Shown here piece by piece: positions 1 to 16,510 of a DNA stretch of 64,000 nucleotides. Source of the stretch: Gibbula magus (Eukaryota > Mollusca > Gastropoda > Trochida > Trochidae); assembly GCA_936450465.1 (NCBI GenBank), contig OW388305.1:37581187-37645186 (forward strand), in the 5' to 3' direction. Under the pieces are notes generated by a model. That model saw only the letters and a list, made by a program, of their open reading frames with translations. It made no database searches and had not been told where the DNA came from. Every line of letters starts with the position of its first letter. Position 1 is the stretch's first letter. The position numbers and the translations under genes were made by a program.

Positions 1-1520
1 CCAGGTAAAAGTAATCTTCTGGTAAGAAAGATATGGCAAGATGAACAGGCAATCTTACAATTAATCTCCTGAAGGTTATAATTTAGCGCTCTGCAAGAAT
101 CAAACAGCTTCATGTATCAACTTCCTTAAGCCTGGTTTTATCTTGTTTCAAAAGTTATTGTAACTGTCCGAGTGTTAGATATCTCTCTAATCCATTGCTC
201 TCTATTTGTCCTACTTTCCCCCACACCACTTACTGTTGTAGATTACTCCATAAAAATGTTGCGAAAACAGAATACCGTATTTGACGTATAAGGAGACTGG
301 CGAGTATCCGCCACTTTGTTCTTGTGCATTACACTAAATGAGACATCTTTAAATGTCATGGAAAATTTAATAAACAGTTGTTACTATTATTACTATTACC
401 ATTATTATTATTTTTATAATGTATGTAAAGTAAGCTTTTGGTGGTTCAGAGTAACCTCCCCTTTCTTGTTATCACAAGTTACCTTGCCCCTTGTTGCAAA
501 TGGCCGCCGAAATTATATAACCAATGAAATGTATATATTTTCATGACTTCTATCTAATTAATTTTCTACATCTATCATCCAATGAACATTCAGTGCGTTT
601 GCTATCTTGAATGAATTTCTCTAATGTACTTGAGAAATTATCTTGAATGTTTCAGTTTCATGTTCCATTGAAAATCGTGTTTTAGGTGGTAATTAATATT
701 GCAACAAATACATGTTTTTATTTCCATATTGTCATTGTTAACACAGATGCATCATTTGATTCTGCATCAATGAAATCACTGAGTTAGGAAAAAAACTCCC
801 TTCATTTAGATATATACAAAATTGATATTTGGTTTTTGTTTCCCATCATTTGTTCGTAATATTGTGCCCTGACTGTAGTAGAAGTTATAGGTTTGTCATG
901 CAAGCTACTAAGCCAACAGTGTGTACGATAAATTTGGAGACTTTCTTGAGTCAAAAATGTTTTTTCGGAGGTGCTTATAGGGAGAGAACATTTATTTTGT
1001 CAAAAACGGGACTATAGTTGGACAAGTTCCAAATATTTTTAACGTTGTCTTACTCCGAAGAACAATTCAACTTTCAACAAATCTCACTAACTGAATATTC
1101 TAATTCTCAAAACTGCTATGAAATACGGCAAACAGATGGAAAAACAGAGCACTTTATCCTTGAACATTAAAAGATTTTCTGAAAGTTGGAAGTTCTGTAA
1201 ATTCATTATTGTTTCAAACTCCATTAAAATCCAAATGCAACGTATTTCAGGTGTCAATCACTGATATTTATCATTGTCACTTTTACTATCCCATTTTAAG
1301 AGCACAGAGACCCTTAAAAAGAACTGAAAATACCACATGGGTCTAATCCCTTTTTATAAGTACCTGCAGTTAACCACAAGTGGAAAATTTCAAACGACAA
1401 AGGCAAATTATGTGGGGCTGGCTCAAAACTTCTAAATTCAAAGGCAGTGTTTGAAATAAGCCAGAACAATAAATTTGTCAGATTTCTTGGAAAATTAAGC
1501 AAAACTTTAAAAACTTAGCA
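1..1520. other. Non-coding AT-rich stretch
   Basis: I see no supported exon, RNA gene or mobile element here. Short open frames exist, one containing a poly-Tyr run from a TAT/TTA simple repeat near 380-420, but none has a recognisable motif or convincing splice signals. Confidence 0.5.
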
Positions 1521-1986
1521 ACCCGGGCAGTCTGATTAAAACCGACGGTATTCCGCGGGAAAAAATGTGCAAAATAGTGCATCTACCGGGATACGAACTC
1601 ATATCGTTCGGAGATTTCCACGCCAAACCGTCTGGAAACAGTCCGTAGACTAGCGTGTTCGAGCGCAATTCAGGTAGCCAATCAAAAGATGCCCAACAAA
1701 TGCTTTCGGTGCGAGAAGATAGGGGCAGGTAACTCCAAACAGCTATCCTTTGGTCTGTTCCGAATGCTTTCAAAACAGTGACCGTTTAAAAACTACGTTG
1801 TGATTGGTCAGCTATTTGACTGAGCTTTGGCTGTGCTAAACTGGTTCGGAACATGCGCCTATACGGGGTGTTTTCAGACCTTGTGGCGAGGAATTATCAG
1901 AACCTGTTCGTATCCCGGTAGATATATTATTTTGCAAATTTTATTCCTCGGAACAAGGTCGATTTTAATCAGACTGCAACCCGGGA
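1521..1986. mobile_element. Foldback/MITE-like element
   Basis: The left end (CCCGGGCAGTCTGATTAAAA, then CTACCGGGATACGAAC near 1585-1600) returns as its reverse complement near 1905-1985. The arms are at least 85 bp with scattered mismatches, and weaker complementarity continues inward. It has no coding capacity. This is a non-autonomous inverted-repeat element; I could not define a target duplication, so the superfamily is open. Confidence 0.6.
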
Positions 1987-2849
1987 AAATTTACCAGCTT
2001 AATTACTGGCTGACAGATAAGCCCATTTCATACACTGAATTAAGTAAAAAGCATTTTCAAAACTTAAAAGGGGAGGTAATAAATTGTTTTGAGATATGTA
2101 AACTTCTACGATTGGAATAGGGGTTTCAATATAAATTAGTAAATCACATTTCAAGAGCAGTATAGCCATTAAACAAGGCAAAAAATCAACAGTTTTAATA
2201 TTTTTTAAAGCATTGACAAAAACTGTAATATAGTTCAGGATCAGTAGGCAAATTGGATTTAAGAAGTTCAAAAGATTTCCGATCATAACACAATGAAAGA
2301 TTTCCCACTTCACCTGCTACTTTAAATAGTCAAGGAGTAAATGGCCTTAACACTTTAAAATCAGTTTACTGATGTGAGAGTTGAAGATTTTCGCAGACCG
2401 AATATTTCAATATATTTGAAGATCAAACAAATTCCAATGATAACACAACAAAAGATTTTACACTTGAACAGGTCAAGTAGACGACCGAGAAACATGTGAC
2501 CTTTTGTACAGGTAGCAGATTTCTGAAAATTAACGAGTTTTTGACCAGGTGGGACAGGTAAAGTGGAAAACAGCCAGTCACCTGAACGAGCATGTTGTTG
2601 ATTGTTCACATGATACAGGTGTAAACAATGCAAATGGGAGAGCATCATATCAGGTAACAACAGGTAAATTGTCTACCTGCATCTCACCTACCAAGGTGTT
2701 AGAGACAGGTTAACTAATCTGGGAAGGAAGAAGATGGCAATCCAGATGTTCAACAATTGATAATTTCTTATTTTCTGGCAATGGGTAAATTGCTTATCTA
2801 AATTTCTCAGATCAGACTGAAACCAACCAGGTAATTTTTACTCAGGGTT
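1987..2849. other. Non-coding stretch
   Basis: No supported gene. Two diverged copies of a short motif (AACAC-A-AAAGATTT followed by CAC-T and CCTG/CAGGT) lie near 2288 and 2445, and CAGGT-type words are frequent at 2500-2700. I read this as old repeat DNA. Confidence 0.4.
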
Positions 2850-3539
2850 AAAATGATTCTCTGATTTTAACTGTCTAGGAATTCATGAACACCTATGCTT
2901 AAATGATTCCAATACATTGGAACAAGTATGATTTCACAAACTAGGTATTAATTCATGATTATTTGTTCTCAATTACCATGAATTAATAACAAGCATAATT
3001 TCACAATGTAGGTTTTAGTCTGGGAACATTAGTTTTTAATTACCGTGAAATGATCCCAATACTTCGGAGTAAAACATGATTTTAGTTCATAAGTTTATTG
3101 GCACATGAATACATTACTAGAAAAGAAGCTTATTTGGTTTTAATGCTGAGGTAATTGATGCACATGCACACTAAACAGTCTTATATAGTATGTTTATGAA
3201 ATTGAAATTAATACTTTAATGAAAATAAAATTCTCCAATTTTGTCAACATGTTTCAGTCACAAAAACATAAAAAGAAATCAAAATATCCAAAATTATTAA
3301 AACAAATCTTATATTTATTCTAAATACTTAATTAAATTCTTCATCTCTCAATCATTTACTTATTCCAGCAACCACCAGAAAACAAACCTTAATATTCGTT
3401 AAATGAGTATTTACATGTTACATTTCTCAACCCGTACCTATTCCAACAACCACCAGACAGAAAACCTTGTTTTCTTTTAACACTAAATACTAAATGAAAT
3501 TTTCCATGTTACTATATCTCAACCATGTTCTTATTCCAG
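2850..3539. repeat. Degenerate tandem repeats before a possible exon
   Basis: At 2880-3075 an approximately 90-bp unit containing ATTC(A)ATGA, 'cc(a)atac(a)ttgga' and 'atgatttcaca' recurs with many changes. At 3340-3545 a roughly 80-bp unit recurs three times, each with TTATTCCA(G/A)CAAC. The last unit supplies the apparent splice acceptor of the next feature. Confidence 0.5.
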
Positions 3540-3978
3540 CAACCTCGACACAACAAAGTGTGGTGTGCTCATATTTGCACTGCAGTTCAAGTATACAGCG
3601 CTAAATTGGACGTCGACCAGTCGCTATCACCTAAACAAACGAACATGGACAAAGGAATGTGATGTACTCCATGGAGTGGTCAAGCTCGGAAATATATATA
3701 GACTGACCATGATTATATATCTTAGTAATGGCAAGTGTCAAGTCTTTCTATCCAGAACTCAGAGAAACCTGGGCTTCATAAATAAGTTAAATGTTTCTCG
3801 GACACAGTTTTTCTTCAGTGACGAATATAGTTTTTATGATTTAAAAAAATTCATTAGAGAAGATTTTTTTTCATTGAAAATATTACTTGAAAGTTCTTCA
3901 GTGAGTTTAATGGAGAGAAGACAAAAGCACATTAATTTTTACAGACACATATTCAGACAAATGGTTGATCGAGTTTAG
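3540..3978 (+). CDS. Possible terminal exon, unknown protein
   Basis: An open frame of about 145 codons follows a polypyrimidine-rich acceptor (TGTTCTTATTCCAG, AG at 3538-3539) and ends at TAG 3976-3978. The predicted segment is basic, rich in Lys, Arg and Phe, with a motif YLSNGKCQVFLSRTQRN in the middle and a charged C-terminus (SLMERRQKHINFYRHIF). I recognise no family. It has no plausible ATG at its 5' end, which fits an internal or last exon better than a whole gene. The acceptor lies inside a triplicated repeat unit, so it could be a fortuitous frame. No upstream exon was found. Confidence 0.35.
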
Positions 3979-4759
3979 CAATAATTATGCGGATATTATA
4001 AAATGTTTTTATAAATAATGTTAGAAATCTGTTACGTGTATACATTAAAGGAGTGTGTTGATACTAGAGAAACATTTTTGTTCTTTTTAGCCATTAAAAG
4101 TGTTCTTATAAGAGTTTTCTGTTGCATAATGTATTAATAATTTTGACAATTTGAATGGCAAAACTAATGAAAAGCATGAAAGAATTTACAGTACTTTTCA
4201 CTTAACTTGAATGGTTCGGTTCCGTTATATTTATGCTTATGTAACCAAAAATGCTTTTTATAAAAGTATGTAGTACTTGTTACAAACGAGCTAGAAGTAT
4301 TATGTTCAATCTGATTTTAATGAGATTGCTCATATTCATCTCAGGACAACAAAATAAAGCTTCCTCTTCAGGTGGCTGTTGGACTCTTCACACCATTTTT
4401 AAACCTTTCACCAACTGTTCAGGGAATATTATGTCTGTCTACAGTCAGTAATTAACGATCACAAATTAGTCCTTTTTTTACTTCACGATTTGCAATTCCT
4501 GTAAATTGTCTTCTCAGAATGATTAGGCACTCATAAATTCAACAGATAGTGTAAAATCCTACCTTTGATTCGTTTATGCTTAAGAAGTTCTTCGTTTATC
4601 AATGGTGGTATTGCTATTAAGAAATAAAGAAGTTGATCATCCATAAATATCTTTGTCTTCTCTATAATACCAACTTCTAGAATACCTTTAGATTCAAAAA
4701 TGGGAGTTGAGGGGATTAGAAGCCGTCGCTCCTCCCGGCCACAACCCCTTTTCAATATA
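3979..4759. other. Non-coding stretch
   Basis: AT-rich with no supported gene. An AATAAA occurs near 4350, too far from the preceding open frame to be assigned with confidence. Confidence 0.4.
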
Positions 4760-5035
4760 TGAGGGTCGGGATAGCACTATGGTTCAAATCCCGCTAGGAG
4801 CTCAGCAACTTTGTCTGCAGTAGAGAACTGTTCTACATGCAGTAAGGTTTGGGTGCAATGCTACACTGAATTTCAGCGTAGTACCACCATGGTTCGCTAG
4901 TTCCAGCCGTTGCTTGCAGGTTTCAATGTAAGCCATCATGGCATTCTGGGCTTTCTTCCAATAATACTAGCAGCCATGATATAAGTGAAATACTCTTGAA
5001 AATGGTGTTAAACCCTCATCTCACCTCAATATATG
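4760..5035 (+). mobile_element. tRNA-derived SINE, 5'-damaged
   Basis: It shows a tRNA-like head (GGGATAGCACTATGGTTCAAATCCCGC, degenerate B box), then the family body TCTGCAGTAGAGAACTGTTC, TGCAGTAAGGTTTGGGTGCA and TTCAGCGTAGTACCACCATG, ending in a CTCACCTCA-type tail. The same body occurs at 29518-29755 (plus), 5578-5832 (minus) and, much diverged, 11290-11535 (minus). Confidence 0.75.
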
Positions 5036-5335
5036 AAAACCCCTTTTAAAATTCCTGAATCCGTCTATCCATGCTTCTCTAACTGTTTATTCATGCTTGT
5101 TAAAAAAAAATATAGGTATACATTTCTTTAAACAATTATTCAAAACATATTGAGGAATATACAACTAGATGATTCATAGGCATAAATACAAGGTTTTGAC
5201 TCACAGTGTCTTCAAGAGCTGTTTTAATGGGAGATCTTCAAAAGTCTGTAAAATACTTTTACAAGTATTGGTGTTCTTTACAAAAGAGGCCTATCAAATA
5301 AAGGCAATTGTTACCAACTTGTCAGATATTATAAC

Positions 5336-5420
5336 CCTGTGAGGAGTTCCAGTTTCACTATGGTAGGTAACCTAGATGGCGAAATTAATAAAGTGTACCA
5401 GACCAGAACTCCTCACAGTG
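5336..5420. repeat. Short hairpin with 13-bp terminal stems
   Basis: CTGTGAGGAGTTC at the left is matched by GAACTCCTCACAG at the right, about 85 bp apart end to end. There are no coding features. It resembles a miniature inverted-repeat element. Confidence 0.5.
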
Positions 5421-5577
5421 TTGGCTTACAGTGTTTCATCTGTTTGGCTTTGAAATCATGTATCTTTTTGTTTTTCTTTGGTTTCATTTGGATTTTCAAA
5501 TTTTAATTCTTCCAAATTGCAATAACAAAAGCAGGTATTTTATCAAATACTAATCTTCTGTTCAATTAATTGATTTG

Positions 5578-5832
5578 AGGTGAGGTGAGTTAGGTTTACA
5601 CTGCTTTCAAGAGTATTTCACTTGTATCACGGCTGCTAATATTAATGCAGGGAGAAAGCCCGCAAAACCTGCGAGCATTGGCTGGAATTAGCTAACCATG
5701 GGTGATACTGCACTGAAATCCTTACTGTATTCTACTACAGTCAAAATTGCTAAGCCCCTGGCGGGATTCAAACCATAGACCTCTTGATCCAAAGCTGAAT
5801 GCGCTAACCATTGTGCTATCTCACTCCCCAAA
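5578..5832 (-). mobile_element. tRNA-derived SINE
   Basis: Reverse-strand copy of the family seen at 4760 and 29518. On the minus strand the head reads GGGAGTGAGATAGCACAATGGTT..., with a B-box-like GGTTTGAATCCCGCC. The GGTGAGGTGAGTTAGG at 5578 is the complement of the CTCACCTCACC tail. Confidence 0.75.
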
Positions 5833-8372
<2,540 letters not shown>

Positions 8373-8499
8373 TTTATATTTAAAATCGGGTGTTTGTTCA
8401 AGTGTACAGTCAGTATATATTCAAATTGTAGTTGAAAGAATAACGGTGTTAGTTATACTTTCAACTACCATTTGAATATAAATATATAAACACATATAC

Positions 8500-8500
<1 letters not shown>

Positions 8501-8538
<38 letters not shown>

Positions 8539-8579
8539 CAGACAGACAGACACAGACAGACAGACAGACAGACAGACAG
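8501..8579. repeat. (CAGA)n microsatellite
   Basis: CAGA tetranucleotide array with two small interruptions (CACAGA). Confidence 0.97.
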
Positions 8580-8582
8580 GAG

Positions 8583-8727
8583 ATATTATTTGAGTGTCTA
8601 TGACATATTAAGTTTACGCCACAAGTGCCTGAATAATAGTATTCCCCGAGCAAGAGCGAGTGACATAGCAATATTCAGGCACAGGGGGGTCGAAAATATA
8701 GTATGACATAGACACGAATATAATATT
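8583..8727. mobile_element. Foldback element beside microsatellite
   Basis: TATTATTTGAGTGTCTATGA at the left and TATGACATAGACACGAATAT at the right are imperfect inverted repeats. Further inside, GTGCCTGAATA pairs with ATATTCAGGCAC. The length is about 145 bp, abutting the CAGA array. Confidence 0.55.
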
Positions 8728-9889
8728 CTGTTTTAATTTTAATTTAAGTAGTGAAATTAAATAGGCCGACCCGCATTCGCCTCATTTAGAACACACCGTC
8801 ATAGAAGAAGTGTGATGTTGTAACATTGTTTATGACGTCACATCACCATGACAAAGTGATATTTTGCCTTAAGGCATCATATGGAAAATATTAACCCTGA
8901 TATGATTGCTCTCTTATGTAATGAATATATATATGTATGTACATCTTCCCCAATAATATGAACCATGGTCCTATACTGCATTTGCCCCAGAAGCATCTTT
9001 ATTTTTGCACACATCCAGCCCCTTGGCCACAAGTAACATATATGAAACTACGGTCATCTGTTCAATGATTTTGTGATGGATATGGAATATGAAGAAAATC
9101 TAGATAATTTTTTCTTGGGCCCAAAAAAAGTTTCAAAGTCAGTTTCAAACCCACTCCTCAGGTCTCTTTTTTTTAGGTTTAACAAAAGTAAGGAGTAGAT
9201 AACTCTAATTTTTTAGCCTCAGAAAACATTGGACATAGAAAATGTCACTCGTTGAGATGGAGTGTAGAGGTAAGATTATTGACTATTTGGAATAGTAACA
9301 CATATTTAAGAGGGTTTGTGCTTTATTTATATAAATAATTGTATAAATTTTGTGTGTTTATCCCTTCATTCCAAAAAATAATCATAGCATCAGCCTGAAA
9401 AGACCAGAAACATTTTATATATTTTTTAGGCCTTATTGAATTACACATTGGGAAGCTGAACAAAAGATGTGTAGATTCAACAGATAAGAAACTGTAGTTC
9501 ACAAATTGGCCATCATTCTGCAAATTGTATCTGGTTTAACAGGTAATCACATAATCATGGACAAGTTTCTCAAAACAAAGACACAACTTTGGGCAATTTG
9601 CTCACACAGCAGATTTCTATCTGTATTCATCCACTAGTTGATACTTCTCCCAGGGTATCACACTTGATTTCCTCAACAGTTTCCAACACCTCTGTGAACG
9701 TGAGACTGATAAGCGTCAAATTGTCAGTCCCAGCATACCCCCCTGTAACCAGAGACAAGACACATGGGTCGCCATGCTTCTCATACCAACTATCTTCCAA
9801 TATATGTCCATGAAGGATGCAGAGAGGAGTTCAGTTTGAACTCTTCACCCCATTTTGCATGTAAATTTGATGAGACAACTGGGGGAATC
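8728..9889. other. Non-coding stretch
   Basis: No gene or element that I can support. The open frame at 9589-9813 (plus) is rich in Ser/Thr/Pro and lacks recognisable motifs. Confidence 0.4.
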
Positions 9890-10262
9890 CCCCACTTTCA
9901 ATAAATGATCCCCACTTTCAATGAGTGAAACCCTACACTCCTTTCAATAAGTGAAAAAAAACCAAACCCCCAACCTCCCAAACTTGAAACCCCTAAACCC
10001 CCAAAACTCCCAATCTTGAAACCCCTCAACCCCCCAACCTTGAAAATCCTCAATGCCCCAACCTTGAAACCTCTCAACCCCCCCAACCTTGAAACCCCCA
10101 ACCTCCCAACCTTGAAACCCCAACCTCCCAACCTTGAAACACCTCAACCCCCAACCTTGAAACCCCTCAACCCTCCAACCATGAAACCCCTCAATCCCTC
10201 AACCATGAAACCCCTCAACCCCCTAACCTTGAAACCCCCAACCACCCAACCCCACCCCCTTT
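9890..10262. repeat. C-rich minisatellite (CCCCAACCTTGAAACCCCTCAA)
   Basis: Irregular tandem array of a roughly 20-24-base unit built from AACC(C)n and CTTGAAACCCC(TCAA). The complementary strand carries many G4-5 runs spaced for G-quadruplex formation. Open frames through it (Pro/Leu/Lys on plus, Gly/Phe/Lys/Val on minus) follow from the repeat. Confidence 0.93.
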
Positions 10263-11289
10263 GAAATTCCTGGATCCTCTGTCCACACAAATAGCAATAT
10301 AAACATCTTCTTCAATAGTCCACCTCTTCAGCAATAATGCACTAGCTCAATGGATATCACAATCAATTGCCTTATGACATCTCAGACGTTGAACTTTGAA
10401 AACTGGTGCGGGAGAAAGAGAACATACTGTTCATTAGTCAAGTGGCAAAGATAAACTTTTGCTGAAATTTCATTTAAAGAGATGATCGTAGAACATTTAC
10501 ATACTTTATCTGCCAAATTGCTAAGTATCAAATCATTCTCTGGGGCCTCTTTACAGAAAGAAACAACATTAATGAAATGATAGAACATTAACCTGCTGAA
10601 TTAATTAGTGCTAAAACCATTCTATGTGTCCACTTTACAGGAATCATACACGGTAACAATGGGAAATCTTCAATATTGACCAATGGCTGGAGCTCATGGA
10701 AACTACAAGCAAAGAATTCATACATTTAGGTGTAACAAGTGCTTGACATTTTGTTTAAACAATGTTGTAATTTCTATGAGATATTTGGTATTAAATATAT
10801 AATATTACACAAGAGCAACAATTTCAATATATACAGTACCACCCCCCACCTGCAGCCTACTGCATTATCCTATTACGTTCATTCACTGTTTAAGTTTCAC
10901 GTAATTCTATCCTATGCAACTGTTGCTTGACTATCTTCAGAGGTTTTAAATGACAGAAAATAGATCATATTGTAAACCCCTATATCAATCTTATTGCACA
11001 AATGTCTTACACTGTTGACAATCTTAAGTTTTATATGACAAAGTTTAGATCACATTGTCAATACACTTGACACACAAACATAATGCCCAATCATCAGGTA
11101 AAATCTAACATTGATACTTGTAAAAATGTGTTACCAAATCTTGGAGATTTTTTGACAATTTGTTGTCAGTATGGTTAATTAATGTTAACATTCAATTGAT
11201 AGTCCCTTGACAGGTTTTAAAGGGGTCAGAGTGTATAAGAAGTGAAGGAGACAGTAATTGGTCCTTTATTCAGAGAATTTCCCTTTATT
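10263..11289. other. Non-coding stretch
   Basis: AT-rich with no supported gene, RNA or element boundary. Confidence 0.4.
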
Positions 11290-11535
11290 TAATAAATCAC
11301 TGTAGCAAATATTATTGCAGAGAGAAAGCCTACAGTACAATGTTGACTTAACATTACAGTAAAACCTATGAGCGTCTGGACCAAGCATTATATAACCTTG
11401 GTGGTACTCATATTAATTTCAATAGAGCATGGTACCCAAAACTTTAGATTAGATGTAGAAAAGTTTGCTAGAGAAGACAATATGGCTTAAAAAGTACCAA
11501 ACTTCCAACCACACACCTCTTAATCTGGAGTTGAA
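11290..11535 (-). mobile_element. Old diverged SINE copy
   Basis: It retains the layout of the 5578-5832 SINE in the same order: TTATTGCAGAGAGAAAGCC, then AACATTACAGTA, then CTCTTAATCTGGAGTTGAATGAGC, which matches CTCTTGATCCAAAGCTGAATGCGC. It is interrupted and heavily mutated. Confidence 0.45.
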
Positions 11536-12819
11536 TGAGCTTGTTTTGTTTTTCAAAATATCATGAAACAATCTTAGAAATAAATATCGAAATAAATATA
11601 TCGGCAAAAATGTCCAAAATTTGTACCATTGAAAAGCACCAAGTTTGTGAAATTTAGAGATACAGGAAACTAGAAATTGATAAATGATGTAAACTAATTC
11701 CTAAATGAAATTTTACTGAAAGAAAATCCATATAGAGTAATTTTTTAAAATCCAATGTAAACAACTTGTCACAAACATCAAATCTCAACCTTGTCTACAG
11801 CTCTCAGTCCTCTATCCTTGGTGGACTCAACTGTCACTTAGCCTCTCATCTGAAACTACCATTCTCTATAATTAGCACATTAATATAAAAATAAACTCTC
11901 CCTTTTTCGGCAATTTTAATTTTAGACTATTTCCTGTTTTGATTACTCCAGAATGAAGTCTACAACATGATTGATTTTATTAATGAAATCGACGAGTCAG
12001 CGTCACTCATTAGGATACATCAATGTAATTTCACCCAAAGGCATAAAAAGAGACGCCTTTGAACTACATGTATGTGATATTAGTTTTCCAAGCGCAAAAA
12101 GGATTAATAATACATGTAATTCTAAATACACAAATAAAATGTCATATTCTTCTTAAGCCAAAATTGATTAATTTTAAAAACATGAAAATAGTTTAAGACA
12201 AGGTTAATACAATTATTTGAACTACCGAAGATAGCTATGTTAGAGAGATTATAATAAACATATATTTTAAGCTTGAAAACAAATAAATTGTCTCACAGTC
12301 TGATACAAATAATAATAACTTGATTAGAGAAATAGGAGTCACGATGGTTGACTCCTAAAAATTATTTTCTTATATGTGGCTGCATAAAAATGTAAATGAA
12401 TTCATAAACCATATATAATGTAAATAGCTAACCTAGAAAAAAATATGTTTTATTGTTATGATAGAATTATTCAGTCTTTATAAAATCATTTATGAATCCC
12501 TTAAAATGCAACACTTTAGGTAAAGGAATTGCTTGATCAAATTTCACGAGTTAAATTGACCATGGTATTCATTTCTTCTTTAATTTGTTCACCATTCTCT
12601 CTTTCACCCAAATTCTAACCCACCCATATCACAAATACCTTTTTTGTCACATTATGTATCATTTTAGAGCATTCTGCTTTATTTTTTACATTCCCAAAGT
12701 ATCATTTTCCTATAATACTATTGAAATGGAATCAAATCCACACATTAATTCAAATGGTCTTGGTTAATAATACCCTCCATTCTATCTCCTTACACCAATA
12801 AAACTATAGAGTTGCTCAA
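11536..12819. other. Non-coding stretch
   Basis: AT-rich, no supported gene. Two short open frames (11971-12156 and 12585-12767, plus) show no domain signature. Confidence 0.4.
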
Positions 12820-13760
12820 AGGAGTCCCTGTTTTGCTGGCTCAAAGCACTAAAAGGGAAGGGGATAGCAACCACCCTTGCTGAAGCCCAACATGCCTTTT
12901 GGCCAAAATACTCATGGAGATGTATGGATATTGTCCATGTAATATTTGATACATCACATTCAGGACATGAAATGACTCATCTTGGACATTGCCTTAGTAA
13001 TAAATATACTGTCTGTAGTGGTGTTTCGCAAACAACCAAAGCACTTAGTTACTTGGACACTTGCACTGCAATATTTATAACGCTGATCTTATGTAAAAGG
13101 TAAAATGGATTGTTTTCACTGTTATCTTGGTCCAACACACATTCTGTTGAACTACCCATTGCCCTAGAAATACTTGAAATATATTTATTCATCATGTTGG
13201 TTTTTCACAAAACACTAAATCAAATCACTGGATAACTTCAATTTAAACATCAAATTACTTAGTGATATTGTTGTAGATAGACACATCTTGGACCAACTAA
13301 CATTCAATTGACATTAGACAAAAATTACAGTTACAAAAATAATCAACTACATGATCCTATTTCAGTATTTGTATTCTAACAAACGGTGAACACGGTCACT
13401 CTTGGTTTAAGCCAACATGCACTTCATCCCGTAACTGTTAGATGTAAGTCATTGTATATACATCCCTTCAAGCATCATTGCACACAAGAATTTCAGAAAG
13501 AGAGGTGAAAGATTTTTAACAAAGTCCTCCACTTAAAATATCACTATTGGTGGTGTTTCACTGAACAATCAAAGCACTACAGCCCATTGTACTCTCTGAT
13601 TCATTTTATTACTAAAACTTCACAGAGATAGTGGTCACCCTTGCCTCAGGCCATAAAATACATGTTTTGACCACAGTCACCTGTTGTAGTGGACTCACTG
13701 AGGACATTGTCCACTTAATATTGATGGACTCACTACAGCGAATACTAAATGATACTATTA
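12820..13760. repeat. Degenerate long-unit tandem repeat
   Basis: Phrases recur in the same order several times: 'gtggtgtttc(g/a)c(a/t)..aacaa(c/t)caaagcac' at 13018 and 13551, 'gtcaccCTTGcctcaggCC' variants at 12873, 13397 and 13635, and 'gacattg(t)ccac/ccat' at 12933, 12990 and 13698. The spacing suggests a unit of several hundred bases, much diverged. Confidence 0.45.
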
Positions 13761-13879
13761 CAGTTTTTTAAATACCCCGGTAAGCTTGAATAAGGATCAG
13801 CATTAGAAAAAGATACCATTTAGATAGTGAACAACGTTATGTTGTTATCTTTGGAATCACACTTTCTGCAATAGCATTG

Positions 13880-13990
13880 ACTCTTCGTATTCGTGACAAG
13901 TCCCTACCAAGATTTGAACCACATCCTAAGACTCAGGCACCAACTGCCAGCAGAGACTGACTTAACAGCTTATCCATTCAGGTTGTACAA
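13880..13990 (-). repeat. tRNA-like SINE head, second family
   Basis: On the minus strand it reads ACAACCTGAATGGATAAGCT...CAGTTGGTGCCTGAG...GTGGTTCAAATC. It has the same plan as the minus-strand sequence at 32650-32760 (GGCCGAATGGGCAAACTGTTGG...GGGGTTCGAATGAC). The B-box-like GGTTCAAAT/GGTTCGAAT marks a tRNA-derived repeat. It is not a functional tRNA: no clean cloverleaf closes. Confidence 0.5.
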
Positions 13991-15480
<1,490 letters not shown>

Positions 15481-16139
15481 TTCCCTAACATCTTCAGTAT
15501 TTCATCTGCACACATTCATTCACAACTAATAATCCAGTTATTTATTTTCAAATTAATTAACATCTTCATATCAAATGTTCACATGTTCATTCAGTACAAT
15601 TACCCAATGAATTACTTCCAAATTGATTGACATCTTCATCATTGAATTACACAATCATTATCACCAATCATTCTGCAATTTCATTCTCCATGCCCACTAT
15701 CACACATCATTTGACAATCCAATTTCCAAATCATTTTAAACATATATTTATTTCAAGACACTTAATCATCTATTACAAATGCCCATTACTGTAAAAGTGT
15801 TTGACACTGTGAGCACAGACACTGACTACGAATGGTTGTAGTATACTGTACGCTTGTCTCCTTTAAGTTCTCCTTGCCTCAGATCATAATGATCCTATTA
15901 GATGTGATTGACATACAATGGTGTCGTTAACACTTAATTTGATCTTGTGAGCACCAGGGTGTTAAACAGCAGTTGTGTTCTTAGTGTCTTGCTATGTAAC
16001 ATGATCAAAGTTAATCATTCAGACATAATGCTTTATTTGATCTTTAGATCTTGTAATTGTGAGCTTTAGTGTTGTGATGGAAATAATCAGACTTGTAACA
16101 AAGCATGATAAAATTGTAAGAATGTAACACATCATGCTT
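15481..16139. other. Non-coding stretch
   Basis: No gene. 15530-15720 repeats loosely the words 'aattgattgacatcttcatc' and 'ttcatt(c)'. Confidence 0.4.
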
Positions 16140-16510
16140 GTTACAATGTAACTCATTATTGTAATCATATTACACACTATTGTAAAAATGTAACATATCA
16201 TTGTAATCATTTTACATACTGCTGTAATAATGTAATGCATTATTGTAATGTAATGCATCATTGTAATAATGAAATGTATCATTGTAATAATGTAATGCAT
16301 TATTGTAATAATGTAATGCATTATTGTAATAATGCAATGCATTATTGTAATAACATAATGTATTATTGTAATGCATTATTGTAATAATGGAATGCATTAC
16401 TGTTATAATGTTTTGCATTATTGTAATAATGTAATGCATTATTGTTATAATGTAATGCATTATTGTAATAATGTAATGCATTATTGTAATAATATAATGC
16501 ACTTTTGTAA
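16140..16510. repeat. ATTATTGTAATAATGTAATGC minisatellite
   Basis: Tandem array of an approximately 21-base unit (TGTAATAATGTAATGCATTAT) with variable copies. The unit contains the palindrome ATAATGCATTAT in some copies, so both strands look alike and open frames appear on each (His/Tyr/Asn on one, Ile/Thr/Met/His/Tyr on the other). No gene is implied. Confidence 0.95.
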
